Below, one piece after another: positions 1-10,875 of a stretch of DNA of 64,000 bases. Both the position numbers and the translations under genes were made by a program. How positions within the stretch are numbered: the stretch's first letter is position 1; every line of letters begins with the position of its first letter. Source of the stretch: Stomoxys calcitrans (lineage: Eukaryota; Arthropoda; Insecta; Diptera; Muscidae); assembly GCF_963082655.1 (NCBI RefSeq), contig NC_081553.1, positions 15,652,643 to 15,716,642 of the forward strand. Reading direction: 5' to 3'. The notes beneath the pieces were generated by a model that was given only the letters and a program-made list of their open reading frames with translations, was not told the origin of the DNA and made no database searches.

Positions 1-204
1 ATCGTCAATCAAAGACTGGACCCCTTGCAGCAGTCAGTAACTTGCACTTGACCCCAAGCGTCATCTCAGGCATTCAATCGGAAACCTCTTCAATTCCATC
101 GAGCTTGTAGAGCCTGTGCACATATTTTTTGCTACGCTGCTATTATTTTAGCCGCAACTGTATATTTTTGTCTGCCCATCCAAGTCGTCTTGTAGAGCTA
201 CGAA

Positions 205-610
205 ATACGAAATAGCAAAAAGTTTGCTCTGACAGCAGAAAGTCTGCTGAAAAAGGAAAGGAATTTTTTGCTGAACAAGCAAACATTTTGTGCTGTTTTC
301 AAATTGCAAAAAGTTCAAATAAGCTAAAAAGTTTCATAAATATTTCAAACATTTGTATATTTCCCCTTATCTTTCATTTTAACAAGCTTAGGTATAACAT
401 AGAATTTTTTCCCAATTTGCCAATTTTTTAATTACACCAACAAAATAACTACTTTTATATCTCTAAAACAAAAATAATCGCCTAAATCCCTCTATTGTTG
501 TTTAGAGCTCAAAAATTATGTAAGGGTTCATTCAAAAGATTTAAATTTTTAATTAAATATCAACAGACAGTGTTTGCTGATATCAGCAGACTAATTTCTC
601 TAGGTGAATA
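205..610 (-). repeat. CAGCAGA/CAGCAAA dispersed repeat, copy 1
   Basis: The stretch is dotted with CAGCAGA, TCTGCTG and CAGCAAA words. On the reverse strand it runs colinearly with 36338-36710, sharing GAGAAATTAGTCTGCTGATA at one end and AGCAGAC/TTTCTGCTGT blocks at the other. Two diverged copies of the same sequence imply a transposed element of about 370-400 bp. I see no coding capacity. A MITE-like origin is inference. Confidence 0.6.
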
Positions 611-1398
611 TGTAGACCACTGATAGATCTTACTTTAAGATTGTCCCTCGCACACAAGGAATGCAATATTTTGGGCACATAGATATGTACATATTGATAT
701 TAATCAAATATACGGTAAAGAACTATAGGACTTCAATAAATAAATTAACCATCCGTTAATTTTAAACGTCACAAAAACATATGACAGACTTTTTAAAATA
801 GATATGACAGAGTAAAGATAATAATTCCAAGCATTTTGACATTGCCAACACACCGGTTGATTAATAAAACTTCCAGGTAAGTAGTATTACAACAACAGCA
901 AAAGCAACACTCATACGTTTAATCGGTGACTAAACTTTAGCAAATAATTTCCAATTTAAGCGCTCTTATCTTTAGCCAAAAATGTTTTATAATTCAATTC
1001 TCTACAAATTGCACTGCGACAACAACAACAGCATGCACATTTTGCAAACAAGTTCGCAACAACAAAAATGGTCATTAAATTAGGTCTTATCGATAAACCT
1101 ATATTTTTGCTAATTAACCCATATACAACGTACACCTATGTTATACAGATCTTTAATTTACAGTGTAAATTAGAATTTAAGAGACCAGTGATATTAAAGA
1201 GTAAGATCATAAGGCAGCTGACATTTTATGCGTTAAGAGTGTTTGAATATCCAGAGGTGAATAACAGAAATTCACAGAACCCCACAAAGCAGAGAGCAAG
1301 CAAAGAAGAGCGCTGTAATTCATTCGCCACAAAATAAACAAAACATCTTCTTGTTAGGAGAGCGCCGCAATTAAACCCCCTTCTACAATTGAAATTCA

Positions 1399-1425
1399 AG
1401 AGAGAGAGAGATAGAGAGTGAGAGG
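1399..1425 (+). promoter_or_regulatory. GA-repeat tract in the cher 5' leader
   Basis: A (GA)n run with a few interruptions sits 18 bases before the start codon. In flies, GAGAG runs are binding sites for GAGA factor (Trl), so a regulatory role is possible. It may equally be a microsatellite within the 5' UTR. Confidence 0.3.
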
Positions 1426-1442
1426 GCAATTCGGGAGCCATC

Positions 1443-2477
1443 ATGTTTGGTTCACGTAATCTCCGTAGCAGTGGCTCTTTGCCGAACGACAAAAACAATA
1501 GCAACAAAGTAGCCCATCAAAATGAAAACAAAACTGCCGGTCGTTATGGTATTGGTGGTGACAATAAAACAGCTCTAGCAACAACAACAGCAAAGAATAC
1601 TACAAACAACAGTGGTGGAATTCGTATGGCAAATGCAAATACAACACAACCATTTACTGGTGGCGGAGTAAATGCGGTCGCTGCAGGTTTCATGGAAGCA
1701 GCAGCAGGGCATAATCACCACCAACAACCAGCGACTATTAATCGTGGTTGTGGTGGAGCTACAACGACACCAGCAACAACAACCACAACCGCTGTTAATA
1801 AGCAACCAACGACGAAAACGGCAAAAGCAGTAAATTCTCCGTTTGTTGGACAAACGCATTCAGTTGAAGGTGGATCGCGTGCGCAGACGGTTGAGAATAA
1901 TAATAGTAGTTCGGTGATACAAAGAGTTCATAAACAACAACAACAAACGACGACAACGTCCGAATTTGCAACTACAAAAAATCAAGTGAAAGAGCAATTT
2001 TGCCAAATTAATTTAAAACGGAATACGCAACAAAACGGTGTTGCGACTGTCGGTGCCGCTGCAACAAAGAATCCAACGTCGAATCTTTTGCATAAAAACT
2101 GTGCAACCTCTGCTATAAATTCAATAGCAACACCAACTGTTGCTGGTCAACAATTACAACAACAAAATCAAAGAAATTTCTATAATACACCAACACCACC
2201 ACCTCCTCCGCCAGGAGCGATTTTTTCGAAAAGTGATTTTGTGCCACAAAGTGATTTAAAAAATATAAATAATAATCAAAAAACAGCAAATACAGCAAGT
2301 GCAGCAACAACTACAGCAGTGAAAACAACAACACTAAACTTACCTGTGACATCATACGCAGCCACTCAACAACAGCAACAACCACAACATCCTGTTGAAC
2401 AAACTTATTACACAAACAACAGCACCAGCAACAACAACACCAATACCGAAACCTACACTTACACTTATAATCCACAG
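1443..2477 (+). CDS. cher: cheerio (filamin) coding exon 1: low-complexity N-terminal extension
   Basis: This exon encodes residues 1-345 of the filamin open frame. The start at 1443 is supported by an in-frame TGA at 1419-1421 just upstream, with no other ATG between. The frame ends at a CAG|GTGGGT donor after codon 345 (phase 0). It then joins the acceptor at 15204, so ...YNPQ continues into DYDENFDED. The extension is rich in N, Q, T and A: Thr runs near 107-116, Gln runs near 165-168 and 236-241 and 309-313, and six prolines at 252-257. No folded domain, signal peptide or membrane segment is visible. It is likely disordered; the proline run could bind SH3 or EVH1 partners (inference). The conserved filamin body begins only in the next exon. 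The splice match and phase make this exon credible, but a transcript would settle it. Confidence 0.8.
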
Positions 2478-3073
2478 GTGGGTGTGTTATTATTTTTTTA
2501 AGTTTGTGGCATACATACATAACCCTGCTTTATTATGTTTTTGTGGGACACTCCTCTCTTCGTTGCCGCCAGTGAAGGGATGGGGCAACCACATACTTCT
2601 GTGTGACAAATGCCTGGAATGGCACGTTTAATTCTTAATAACTTAACTGCTTTTGAATTTTATCGGGTTTTCTCTTTTTTCACACCTCAAAATATTCCAG
2701 CTGCTCTAAATTTATGCAGCGGTATTACGAGTCATACCCAATTTTATTTTTCGAGTTTATTGCTTCACTTACCCCAATGACCCTAAAACCAGGGTTGTCA
2801 TAACCAAGCAAAAAAAAAAACATTATACAATAAATAACATTGGAAAAGTTTTATATTAATTAGGGCTTTATCAATGGGCGTCAAACTAAAATTTAGATGG
2901 ATGACAACTAGGTCTGACAGCCAAAATTTTGAATTTTTTTTTCGATTTTATCTATATATGATTTATGTTTATATATATTTTGTTTAGAAAAAATATTATA
3001 GCGCTTTTGCTTTAGAGAAAATTTAATAAAACTCATGGCTTTGGATAATACTAAATTGACATACATATGTGAA

Positions 3074-3370
3074 GGCCACCGTAGCGCAGAGGTTAGCATG
3101 TCCGCCTATGACGCTGAACGCCTGGGTTCGAATCCTGGCAGAAACATCAGAAAATTTTTCAACGGTGGTTATCCCCTCCTTATGCTGGCAACAATTATGA
3201 AGCACTTTGCTATGTAAAAACTTCTCCCTAAAGAGGTGCCGCTCTGCGGCCACGCCGTTCGGACTAGACTATAAAAAGGAGCTTAAACTCGAAACGGACA
3301 GCACTCATTGATTTGTGAGAAGTTTGCCTTAATTCGTTAATGGAATGTTCATGGGCATATTTGCATTTTA
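3074..3370 (+). mobile_element. tRNA-derived SINE, near full length
   Basis: The copy begins with a tRNA-like head holding a pol III A box (TAGCGCAGAGG) and B box (GGTTCGAATCC). A body of about 220 bp follows and ends in the family's conserved 3' tail (GTTCATGGGCA...TTTGCAT). The body has lost the stretch around GGAGGCCCCTTATCATT. The family recurs across the window in both orientations. Confidence 0.85.
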
Positions 3371-3678
3371 CATATGTATGTATATATTTAAGGTTTTAAT
3401 CTAAAATATTTGGTATGTAACACTCAAGCAGTTGCTATAATTTAACTTTGTAGTGGTATGTCACCCATGGAAAATCGAGAAGTCTAACAATTAATCAAAT
3501 GTTGCGTCAAGATTTTATATTTTCAAAAAAAGAAGAGTTTTGAAATTTTTTTTCATAAAATTGGAGATTTTTCGCCTAAACAACTGCCAACACTGATGAC
3601 CACCAAATATCGCTTAGATAGGTCTGCAAGTACATGTAGTCACCATAGAAGCCATTCAGCCGTCAGTGCTGTGATTTT

Positions 3679-4155
3679 AATTGGCAACCCTTGAAGCCAT
3701 TGTGGATGCCTTTTGCCGTTTGTTTTTTCTTTTTGTTATTTTATTTATTTGCGAAAAAATATAAAGCAATAAGTACAAAGAAAAATCTCTTTTGGTTTGG
3801 AAACAAAAACATGATTACTGTCAAATTTCGCTCGTAAAACAATAAAAATTTGAAGCGGTTATTCCGAAACCAGAACAGTATACAAACCCTTCATCTTTTC
3901 GAGCGAAATGCTGTCAAACTCAATATAAAAAACGTCGGCGGAAAAGTAGTACTCTCCGTTTGGTAAGGAAAAGTGGCAAAAAAAAATACTAGTGGCAACC
4001 CTTGAAACCATTGCCGGCATCATTTTTGTTTCTTTAGTTGGTTTCAATATATTAAATAGAGAAAACATTAAGTGCAGATAAAGAAACGTGTTTTGGTATG
4101 AAAACAAAAACATTTGATTGCTGTCAAATTTCGCTCGCGAAACAATTAAAGCAGT
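3679..4155 (+). repeat. two direct copies of a ~160-bp segment
   Basis: GGCAACCCTTGAAGCCATTG at 3684 recurs as GGCAACCCTTGAAACCATTG at about 3993. Both are followed about 130 bp later by CTGTCAAATTTCGCTCG and AAACAAT. An inverted piece (TTTCGAGCGAAATGCTGTCA) lies between them at about 3897. This looks like a partial tandem duplication about 310 bp apart, or two ends of an old element. No coding sequence. Confidence 0.5.
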
Positions 4156-4600
4156 ATAGAATACCAACCCTTACATTGGGTGGAGGAAGGTAGTAATATT
4201 GAAATTTACAATGGTAACCCTGGCTAGAACACAACGAAATGAAGCATCGAGCATGTTAATGAACTTTACGAATTTCTTTCTTTTTACTGATCTTTTTCCC
4301 ACTTCAAAACTATATTTTTTGTCCCTAAAAAAAGAAAAACAAATTCGCAAACGTCCACCATGAGAAATGAAGAACTGGCAACAACTCTAATCATGGCGGC
4401 AACAACAAACAACCAACTATACATGCGGTGAAATACACGTACATAGATTGTTTGGCAAAGTAGATATTTACAAATTTCTTCAGAGTGTTCAACAAGTTCT
4501 ACCTTTCTCTCACTCACTCTCTCTCGCTCCCTTTCTGTGTTTATATTAGTAGGTTTCCTCGCATTCTAATTTTTTTTTGTTGGCTTTGGGGTTGTATCGT

Positions 4601-4624
4601 GCTGGGTTGCCCCAACAACCCAGC
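4601..4624. repeat. perfect 9-bp inverted repeat (hairpin)
   Basis: GCTGGGTTG and CAACCCAGC flank a 6-base spacer inside a GC-richer patch (about 4600-4700) of an AT-rich intron. A 10-bp palindrome AAGACGTCTT follows shortly after. Function unknown. Confidence 0.4.
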
Positions 4625-5454
4625 AGGCCGCGTCGTCAAGACGTCTTAAAAGAGGGGTGCATGACTACGTGAAATCGTTGAAGACGTATAGCCGATAGCC
4701 CCTACAAATTCCATATAGTTGTCGGGAACATCAGCATAACATTTTAAGCGACCTTTAGAGAGCGTAACAGACAATATGTAAGATACGTCAGCAAATATTC
4801 CATATCGGTGAAAAAATTCAAATTGTCTAAAGAAGTCGTTGAGGACAATGTCATGATATACGTTTGGACTACTGGGAATTGTTAATTGCGTTAAGAATTT
4901 ATTTTCATTTCTTCGTTCACGTTGTTCATTTCTTCTTGCTCTTTACCTACTTTGCATTGTGACTTTCTTTGCTTGATGTTGCCCCAGCGCAGAGACGATT
5001 TGCTTTTTCAGACACTGAAGAGTGAGTGAATGAAGAATTATCATACACGCACTACACACACGTTTGTATGTCGACTTACGCTTGCCGCCTTGTTCGCATA
5101 TCTTATCTACCTTCATTTTCAGATCTCGCAGCTACCAAACAAACACAAGACCGACTGATTGGCCGAGTTCAAGTTTTTTTATGTTGTACTTGTTTTTATT
5201 GCAAATTTTTTTTTCGTTAGCGTTGATGTGCCAAAAATTTTTTCTCTCTTGTTGCTCTCTGTGAGTATGTGTTTGTCTGTCTTCCTGCGCCCCACACTGT
5301 ATAAACAAAACACAATGTGGGAAGTAATCCTCTCCTTAGTATGTGACATTTGCATATATGCAAAGTTAATAGGAGTTGCCATAAGAGGAAAAATGTGTGA
5401 AAAGTTAGCTAGATGATCCATGTTGCCAATTGAATGGCGATACATGCAAACTAT

Positions 5455-5600
5455 GGTGTATACTCGATTAATTCTTATTCGGTAAATCGATTATTCACGA
5501 CCTTTTAAATAATCGAACAATTGAAAATGATACATAAATAATCGAATAATTTAGTACGGATAATCGATTAATCGTTAGAATGTTTAAAAATCGTAAAAAC
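5455..5600. repeat. AATCGATTA-rich degenerate repeat
   Basis: The words AATCGA, TCGATTA and ATAATCG recur about ten times in 140 bases in alternating orientation. A related stretch lies at 9170-9250 (TAATCGATTGG, AAGTCGACTTT). Likely a decayed simple repeat; homeodomain-like TAAT cores are present, but no function can be inferred. Confidence 0.4.
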
Positions 5601-7149
5601 TTAACTTGTTTTTTTTTTCAATTCTTACAAAAGTTTTTTCCCCAGCTATTTTTTGTAATGATGAGTTGTTTTATTGCTCATCAATGACCTAGCATTTTAA
5701 TTTATATTATATTTTACTCCACTCCATTTCCCTTGATTTTGACTGCCCTAAAAACTTCAAACGGAAGCAAGTTTGCTAATGTTTTGGGAACCAGTGTACA
5801 AGCGGCTTTTATGGTAGTTAACAAATTTTAAACGCCCGACTAAAAATCGAATTTGATGGCAGGCAAAGAATTGCTTGATTTATGATCCAAACGTTTCGAA
5901 CGTGACCCAAGTGTACCAGTGAAAAATGTTTGATTTATTTTGCCTTTCCTCTGGATGTATGGCTTTGTCTATTACCAAAATAGTTTTCTGTAAATACCTT
6001 TAAGTAGTGCCTTAGCAAAAATGACTCAATAATATCATGTAAAACAAGGTCAAAGTCAAACGTGAAAAAATTAAGTTTCAGTACCAGTTGTCACCCTTTT
6101 GTGAACTATTATACAATACAACACTTCTGTGTTATATTCGAAAAGTAAGTAGAAATATTTTGAAAAAAGTTTTAGAAAAATAAATTAAAATAAAAAAATA
6201 AATTTAATTAAAAAACAATATAAAATAAAGTACAATGAAATGTTTCTTCCATTTAGAATTGAAAGAAAAATAATCACGGTGTATGAAAATTTCTATTTTG
6301 AAAACGTAGGAATTTGTTTACAATAAATGTACATGTTTTTTGATATAAATTTCGTGACGAATATAGAATTCTTTTCAGCATGACAATACCTTTCTTTCTT
6401 GATACTTAAAATATGTTATTTAGGGTTTCAATTACATTGTCGTTTCAATTAAACTTCAATTTGTCGTAATTTTAAAGATTCTTGCCAAAGATTAGCCATC
6501 TTAATTTAAAGAAGATACATTTTCCAACTTTCTAAGGTAACATTCCCTTCGGTCGAAAATAGTTTCCTTCATATGAAGGATTTTCTATTTTAAATGGTAG
6601 ATTAATAAATCCTTAACTTTGCGTTCTGTTATTAAAGGTAAAACGCTAAAATTAAGGTCACTATATCATTGAAAGTTATGAAATTGACCTTACACAAGAC
6701 AACAGTGAACCGTAGTTAAAGACGCAAAATAGCCTTACAAATGTTTAGTTATATTAGGCTAAGATGCTAAGTTTAGTTAAAACGTGCTAAGTTCGGCCGG
6801 GACGAATCTTATATACCCTCCACCATAGATCGTATTGTCGAGTTCTTTTCCCGATATCTCTTTTTAGGCAAACAAACGATAAAAGAAAAGAGTTGCTATA
6901 ATATAGGAGCTTTATCCAACTATGGTCCGATTCGGACCATAATTGAAATGAATTTTGCAGACCATAGAAGAAGTCACTGTGTAAAATTTCAGCCAATTCG
7001 AATAAGAATTGCGCCCTTTAGGGGCTTAATAAATAAAATAGAGAGATCGGTTTATATGGGAGCTGTATCAGGCTATAGATCGATTTGGACTATATTTGGC
7101 ATATATGTTGAAGGTCATGTTGCACAAAATTTTAGCCAAATTGGATAAT

Positions 7150-7580
7150 TTTTCAAGTTTTTTGCCGGTTAGGGCGACATTATTAAATTTTCCAATTTTC
7201 GTTTGTTTCTCTTTCGAGACGAGCTCAATGACCGGAGATGCAAATGGAAAAGGAAAGCCAAAGATAGCAACACACACCAACCACTATGGGACGCGTTTCG
7301 TCTTTAGTTAGAAGACTTTTCAAACATATTAGGTGTGCTGGATTCAAGGGCCATGCGTTGGTATGTTGTATTTGAATCGTATTAATAGCGAAAACTATGA
7401 TACAATTACCACGTTAATTGACAATCCTGCTTATTAACTGTACTTTTCCCAATGCATGTATTTTTGTTTAATGACAGGCATTATATCTGTAACAAATTAC
7501 ACTTCTTCCGTACTGCACATGATTTTATTCATCTGTTGGAAGTTGTATTGAGGGTTCCAACCGCTAAGACAGAGGGCGTC
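7150..7580. mobile_element. 431-bp unclassified insertion in family T copy
   Basis: The family T sequence breaks after ATTGGATAAT (7140-7149) and resumes after a second ATTGGATAAT (7581-7590). The intact copies read straight through. The 10-bp direct repeat looks like a target site duplication of 8-10 bp. The insert has no obvious terminal inverted repeat and no open frame. Confidence 0.6.
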
Positions 7581-8307
7581 ATTGGATAATAATTATGCCC
7601 TCTTGAGGCTTAAGAAGTCAAGATCCCAGATCGGTTTAAATAGCAGCTATATCAGGTTATGGATCGATTTGGCACATTTGTTAGAAATCATAACAAAACA
7701 CGTCATGCTAAATTTCAGCCAAATCGGATAAGAATTGGACCCTCTAGTGGCTCAAGAGTCTAGATTCAAGATCGGTTTATATGGCAGCTATATCAGGTTA
7801 TTGACCGATTTGAATCTAACTCAGCTATTGGAAGCCATAGCGAAACTCGTGGTGCAAAATTTCACTCCAATCGGGTAAGAATTGCGCCCTCTAGAGGATC
7901 AAGAAGTCAATATCCCAAATCGGTTTATATGTCAGCTTTATCAAGATATGAACCGATTTGAACCTTATTTGGCACAGTTGTTGAAAGTCTTAAACTTATA
8001 CGGCGTGCAAAATTTTAGGCAAATCGGATGGGAATTGCGGACTCTAGACGCTGAAGAAGTCAAGACCCCAGATAGGTTTGTATGACAGCTATATCAGATT
8101 ATGGACCGATTTCAAGCATACTCCGCATAGTTGTTGGAAGTCATAATAAAACACCTCATGCAAAATTTCATGTCAAATCGGATAAGAATTGTGCCTTTAG
8201 CGACTCAAGAAGTCAAGATCCCAGATCGGTTTATATGGCAGCTATATCAAAACGTGGACCGATATGGCCCATTTACTATCCCAAACGACCTACACTAATA
8301 AGAAGTA

Positions 8308-8914
8308 AAGGGTGATTTTTTTGAGGTTAGGATTTTCATGCATTAGTATTTGACAGATCACGTGGGATTTCAGACATGGTGTCAAAGAGAAAGATGCTCA
8401 GTATGCTTTGACATTTCATCATGAATAGACTTACTAACGAGCAACGCTTGCAAATCATTGAATTTTATTACCAAAATCAGTGTTCGGTTCGAAATGTGTT
8501 CATTCACCGTAACGTTGCGTCCAACAGCATCTTTGAAAAAATACGGTCCAATGATTCCACCAGCGTACAAACCACACCAAACAGTGCATTTTTCGGGATG
8601 CATGGGCAGTTCTTGAACGGCTTCTGGTTGCTCTTCACTCCAAATGCGGCAATTTTTCTTATTTACGTAGCCATTCAACCAGAAATGAGCCTCATCGCTG
8701 AACAAAATTTGTCAAAATTTGAACACATTTCGAACCGAACACTGATTTTGGTAATAAAATTCAATGATTTGCAAGCGTTGCTCGTTAGTAAGTCTATTCA
8801 TGATGAAATGTCAAAGCATACTGAGCATCTTTCTCTTTGACACCATGTCTGAAATCCCACGTGATCTGTCAAATACTAATGCATGAAAATCCTAACCTCA
8901 AAAAAATCACCCTT
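8308..8914. mobile_element. mariner-superfamily foldback element with perfect 195-bp inverted ends
   Basis: Both ends (8308-8502 and 8720-8914) are identical inverted copies over 195 bp, beginning AAGGGTGATTTTTTTGAGG. The element is flanked by TA on both sides, the standard Tc1/mariner target duplication. The uninterrupted site (AGAAGTATTTGTGC) is seen at about 50182. The inverted ends encode the first 27 or so residues of a transposase (MNRLTNEQRL...). The 217-bp centre holds, on the - strand, a catalytic-core fragment with LFSDEAHFWLNG and VWCGL. The central and C-terminal parts are gone, so it is non-autonomous. The true right end (5' end of the ancestor) seems to have been copied, inverted, onto the left. 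Confidence 0.9.
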
Positions 8915-9540
8915 TATTTGTGCAAAATTTCAAGCGGCTAGCTTTACTCCTTCGAAAGTTAGAGTGCTTTCGACAGACAGACGGACGGACAGGCGGACGG
9001 ACATGGCTAGATCGACTTAAAATGTCATGTGATCAAGTATATACTTTATGGGGACGAATATTTCGAGAAGTTACAGACAGAATGACGAAATTAGTATTTT
9101 TATACCTACCACCATAGGTTGAGGGGTAAATTAATATAGTCATTCCGATTGTAGCACCTGGAAATTAGGAATCGCAAAGTCGACTTTCGACTAATCGATT
9201 GGTTAACTTTTAGGGTAAAAAAGTCGAAGTCGACTTTCAATGATTACAAAATCCGTTGTGACGTCGTATAGTGGAATAGTCGAAAAGAAAGTTGCACAGA
9301 GATAAAAGTTTTTGCTAGGTTAGAATTGTTTCCAATTTTTCTGAGATGCATTTAGAATTTAGAATTAAGCAAAAAATTAGCCATATTGCCTAAAGATAGC
9401 GGGGAGATTTAATATAAAAATGCGCCGATTTTGCATTTAAAACCTTTTTTAATACCTCCTCTTTTTAAATGTACAGGAAATGATTATGCCTTGAAGACAA
9501 AAGTTAACGAAAACTTGTAAGAAATAGAAGTACCCTTAGA

Positions 9541-10067
9541 AACAGGTAGTTATTATCCGATTTGAATGAAATTTTGCTCGAAGTGTTTTATTTCAAATTC
9601 CAAAAATCATACGAAACACGATACAAACCGGTCTATAAGCTGATATAGCTCCCGATTTGAAATCTTAAGGCCATGAAAGCCGTAGTTGTCCGATTTGGCT
9701 GAAATTTTGCACGCAGTGTTCTGTTACAACTTTCAACAATCAAACCAAATACGGTACAAATTGGTGTATAACCTGATATAGCTTCCATATAAACCTTCCT
9801 CCCGATTTGACATCTTGAGACCCTAGAATCCGCAATTGTTGCCCGATTAGGCTGAAAGTGTTTTGGTATGACTTTCAACAACCGTGCTAAGCACGATATA
9901 AATCAGTCTATAACATGATATAGCTCGCATATAAAACGATCACCCGATTAGTCTTTTCCGGCCCCTAGAAGCTTAAATTTTTGCCTGAATTTGCAGTTGA
10001 AGCTCCATGTGCACCTCAACTAGATTTATTATGTGTAAACTTAGCACGTTTTTACTTTTATTTTAAA
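9541..10067 (-). mobile_element. family T element, reverse, degenerate
   Basis: In reverse orientation it carries the family units (CCGATTTGGCTGAAATTTTGC, CTGATATAGCTCC) about 150 bp apart. It ends at the family head remnant TTAGCACGTTTTTACTT. The 3' terminal hairpin is absent, so it is truncated. Confidence 0.65.
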
Positions 10068-10580
10068 TGTGAAATAGAGAATTTGGATCAAAATTTGTAC
10101 ATATTGTGAAAGTCTTAGCGGAAGTCGCTGTGCAAAACTTGTTGATAAATTCGCTTGCAAAGGCTCGAAACGGGAAAATCGGAGAATGAACATATATGTG
10201 AGCTATATCTAAATTTGAACTGATTTCTATGAAATTCACCAAATATCTGAAGAATCCTAAAAGAAACCTTCGCACCACATTTCGTGAGAACATTTATTGC
10301 AAAATTAGTCTAAATCCGACGTACATATGTATATATGGGATTTATATCAAACATCTGAACCGATTTTTTTTCCACATATTATAGGTTTCGTCTTTAAGCC
10401 AAATTTAAAGACTGTGTCAAATTTGAAGACGATGGGAAAAAATTGCGACATGTACATTGATCACAGATCATTATGGATAGACGGACAGAGAGACAGCTAT
10501 ATCGGGGCAGAAATTGGTTCTGAGTCGATCTGTATACTTCGTATCAATGGGTCCGTTGCTCTTCCTTCTAGGTGTTACAA
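10068..10580 (+). repeat. diverged family T-like sequence
   Basis: It shows the same style of sequence (GAGCTATATCTAAATTTGAAC, then an AGACGGACAGAGAGACAGC tract), but the units are too diverged to align closely to the other copies. Possibly a sister family. Non-coding. Confidence 0.45.
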
Positions 10581-10586
10581 TCTCAA

Positions 10587-10875
10587 ATGCAATTTGCCAT
10601 GAACCTTCCCAGAAAAGGGCAAACTTTCACATATCAATGAGTGCTGTCCGATTCAATTTCAATGATAAGGGATCTCTTTTTTATAGCCGAGTTCTAACGG
10701 TGTACCGCAGTGCGAAACCTTTTTGGGGAGAAATTTTGAGACATGGCATAGTCACAAATTTTACCAGCATTAGGATGGGATAACCACTGCTGAAAAATAT
10801 TTTTACGTTCTCCCCAAGATTCGAACCCAGGCGTTCAGCGTCATAGGCGGACATGTTAACCTTTGAGATACGGGG
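10587..10875 (-). mobile_element. tRNA-derived SINE, reverse
   Basis: Read on the reverse strand it has the degraded A box, the B box region (GGGTTCGAATC), the body and the CATGGCAAATT-type tail. The head is diverged (CCCCGTATCTCAAAGG for CCACCGTAGCGCAGAGG). Confidence 0.8.

Larger units (their letters stand above)
1..1442. other. upstream flank / 5' UTR region of cher
   Basis: AT-rich non-coding sequence before the first cher coding exon. It holds one copy of a CAGCAGA/CAGCAAA repeat (about 205-610). A strong splice-donor-like site CAG|GTAAGT lies at 874-882, which could end an untranslated exon, but no partner acceptor could be assigned. A GA-rich tract lies just before the start codon. 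Transcription start and promoter could not be located from sequence alone. Confidence 0.5.
6779..9129 (+). mobile_element. family T element, copy with two nested insertions
   Basis: The left end matches the family head (GTGCTAAGTTCGGCCGGGAC, then TATATACCCTCCACCAT). The body has tandem units containing GATCGGTTTATATGGCAGCT and AATCGGATAAGAATTG. The right end has the family's ACGGACGGACA tract, ATATTTCGAG and CACCATAGG. It is non-coding; short open frames in the units do not persist. It is interrupted by a 431-bp insertion (7150-7580) and by a mariner-type foldback element (8308-8914), both identifiable by comparison with the copy at 48929-50418. Confidence 0.8.

Noticed and set aside
874..882. 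Strong donor CAG|GTAAGT as the end of a first exon
   Set aside because: No matching acceptor or leader structure could be defined before 1443, so no untranslated exon is annotated.
2478..2501. Open frame of exon 1 continuing seven more codons to a stop at 2501
   Set aside because: A consensus donor at 2478 and perfect in-frame continuation into the filamin CH exon show that these codons are intron.
8421..8840. 139-codon open frame on the + strand
   Set aside because: It runs across both inverted ends of the foldback element: its start is the true transposase N-terminus, but the rest is antisense to the catalytic fragment.
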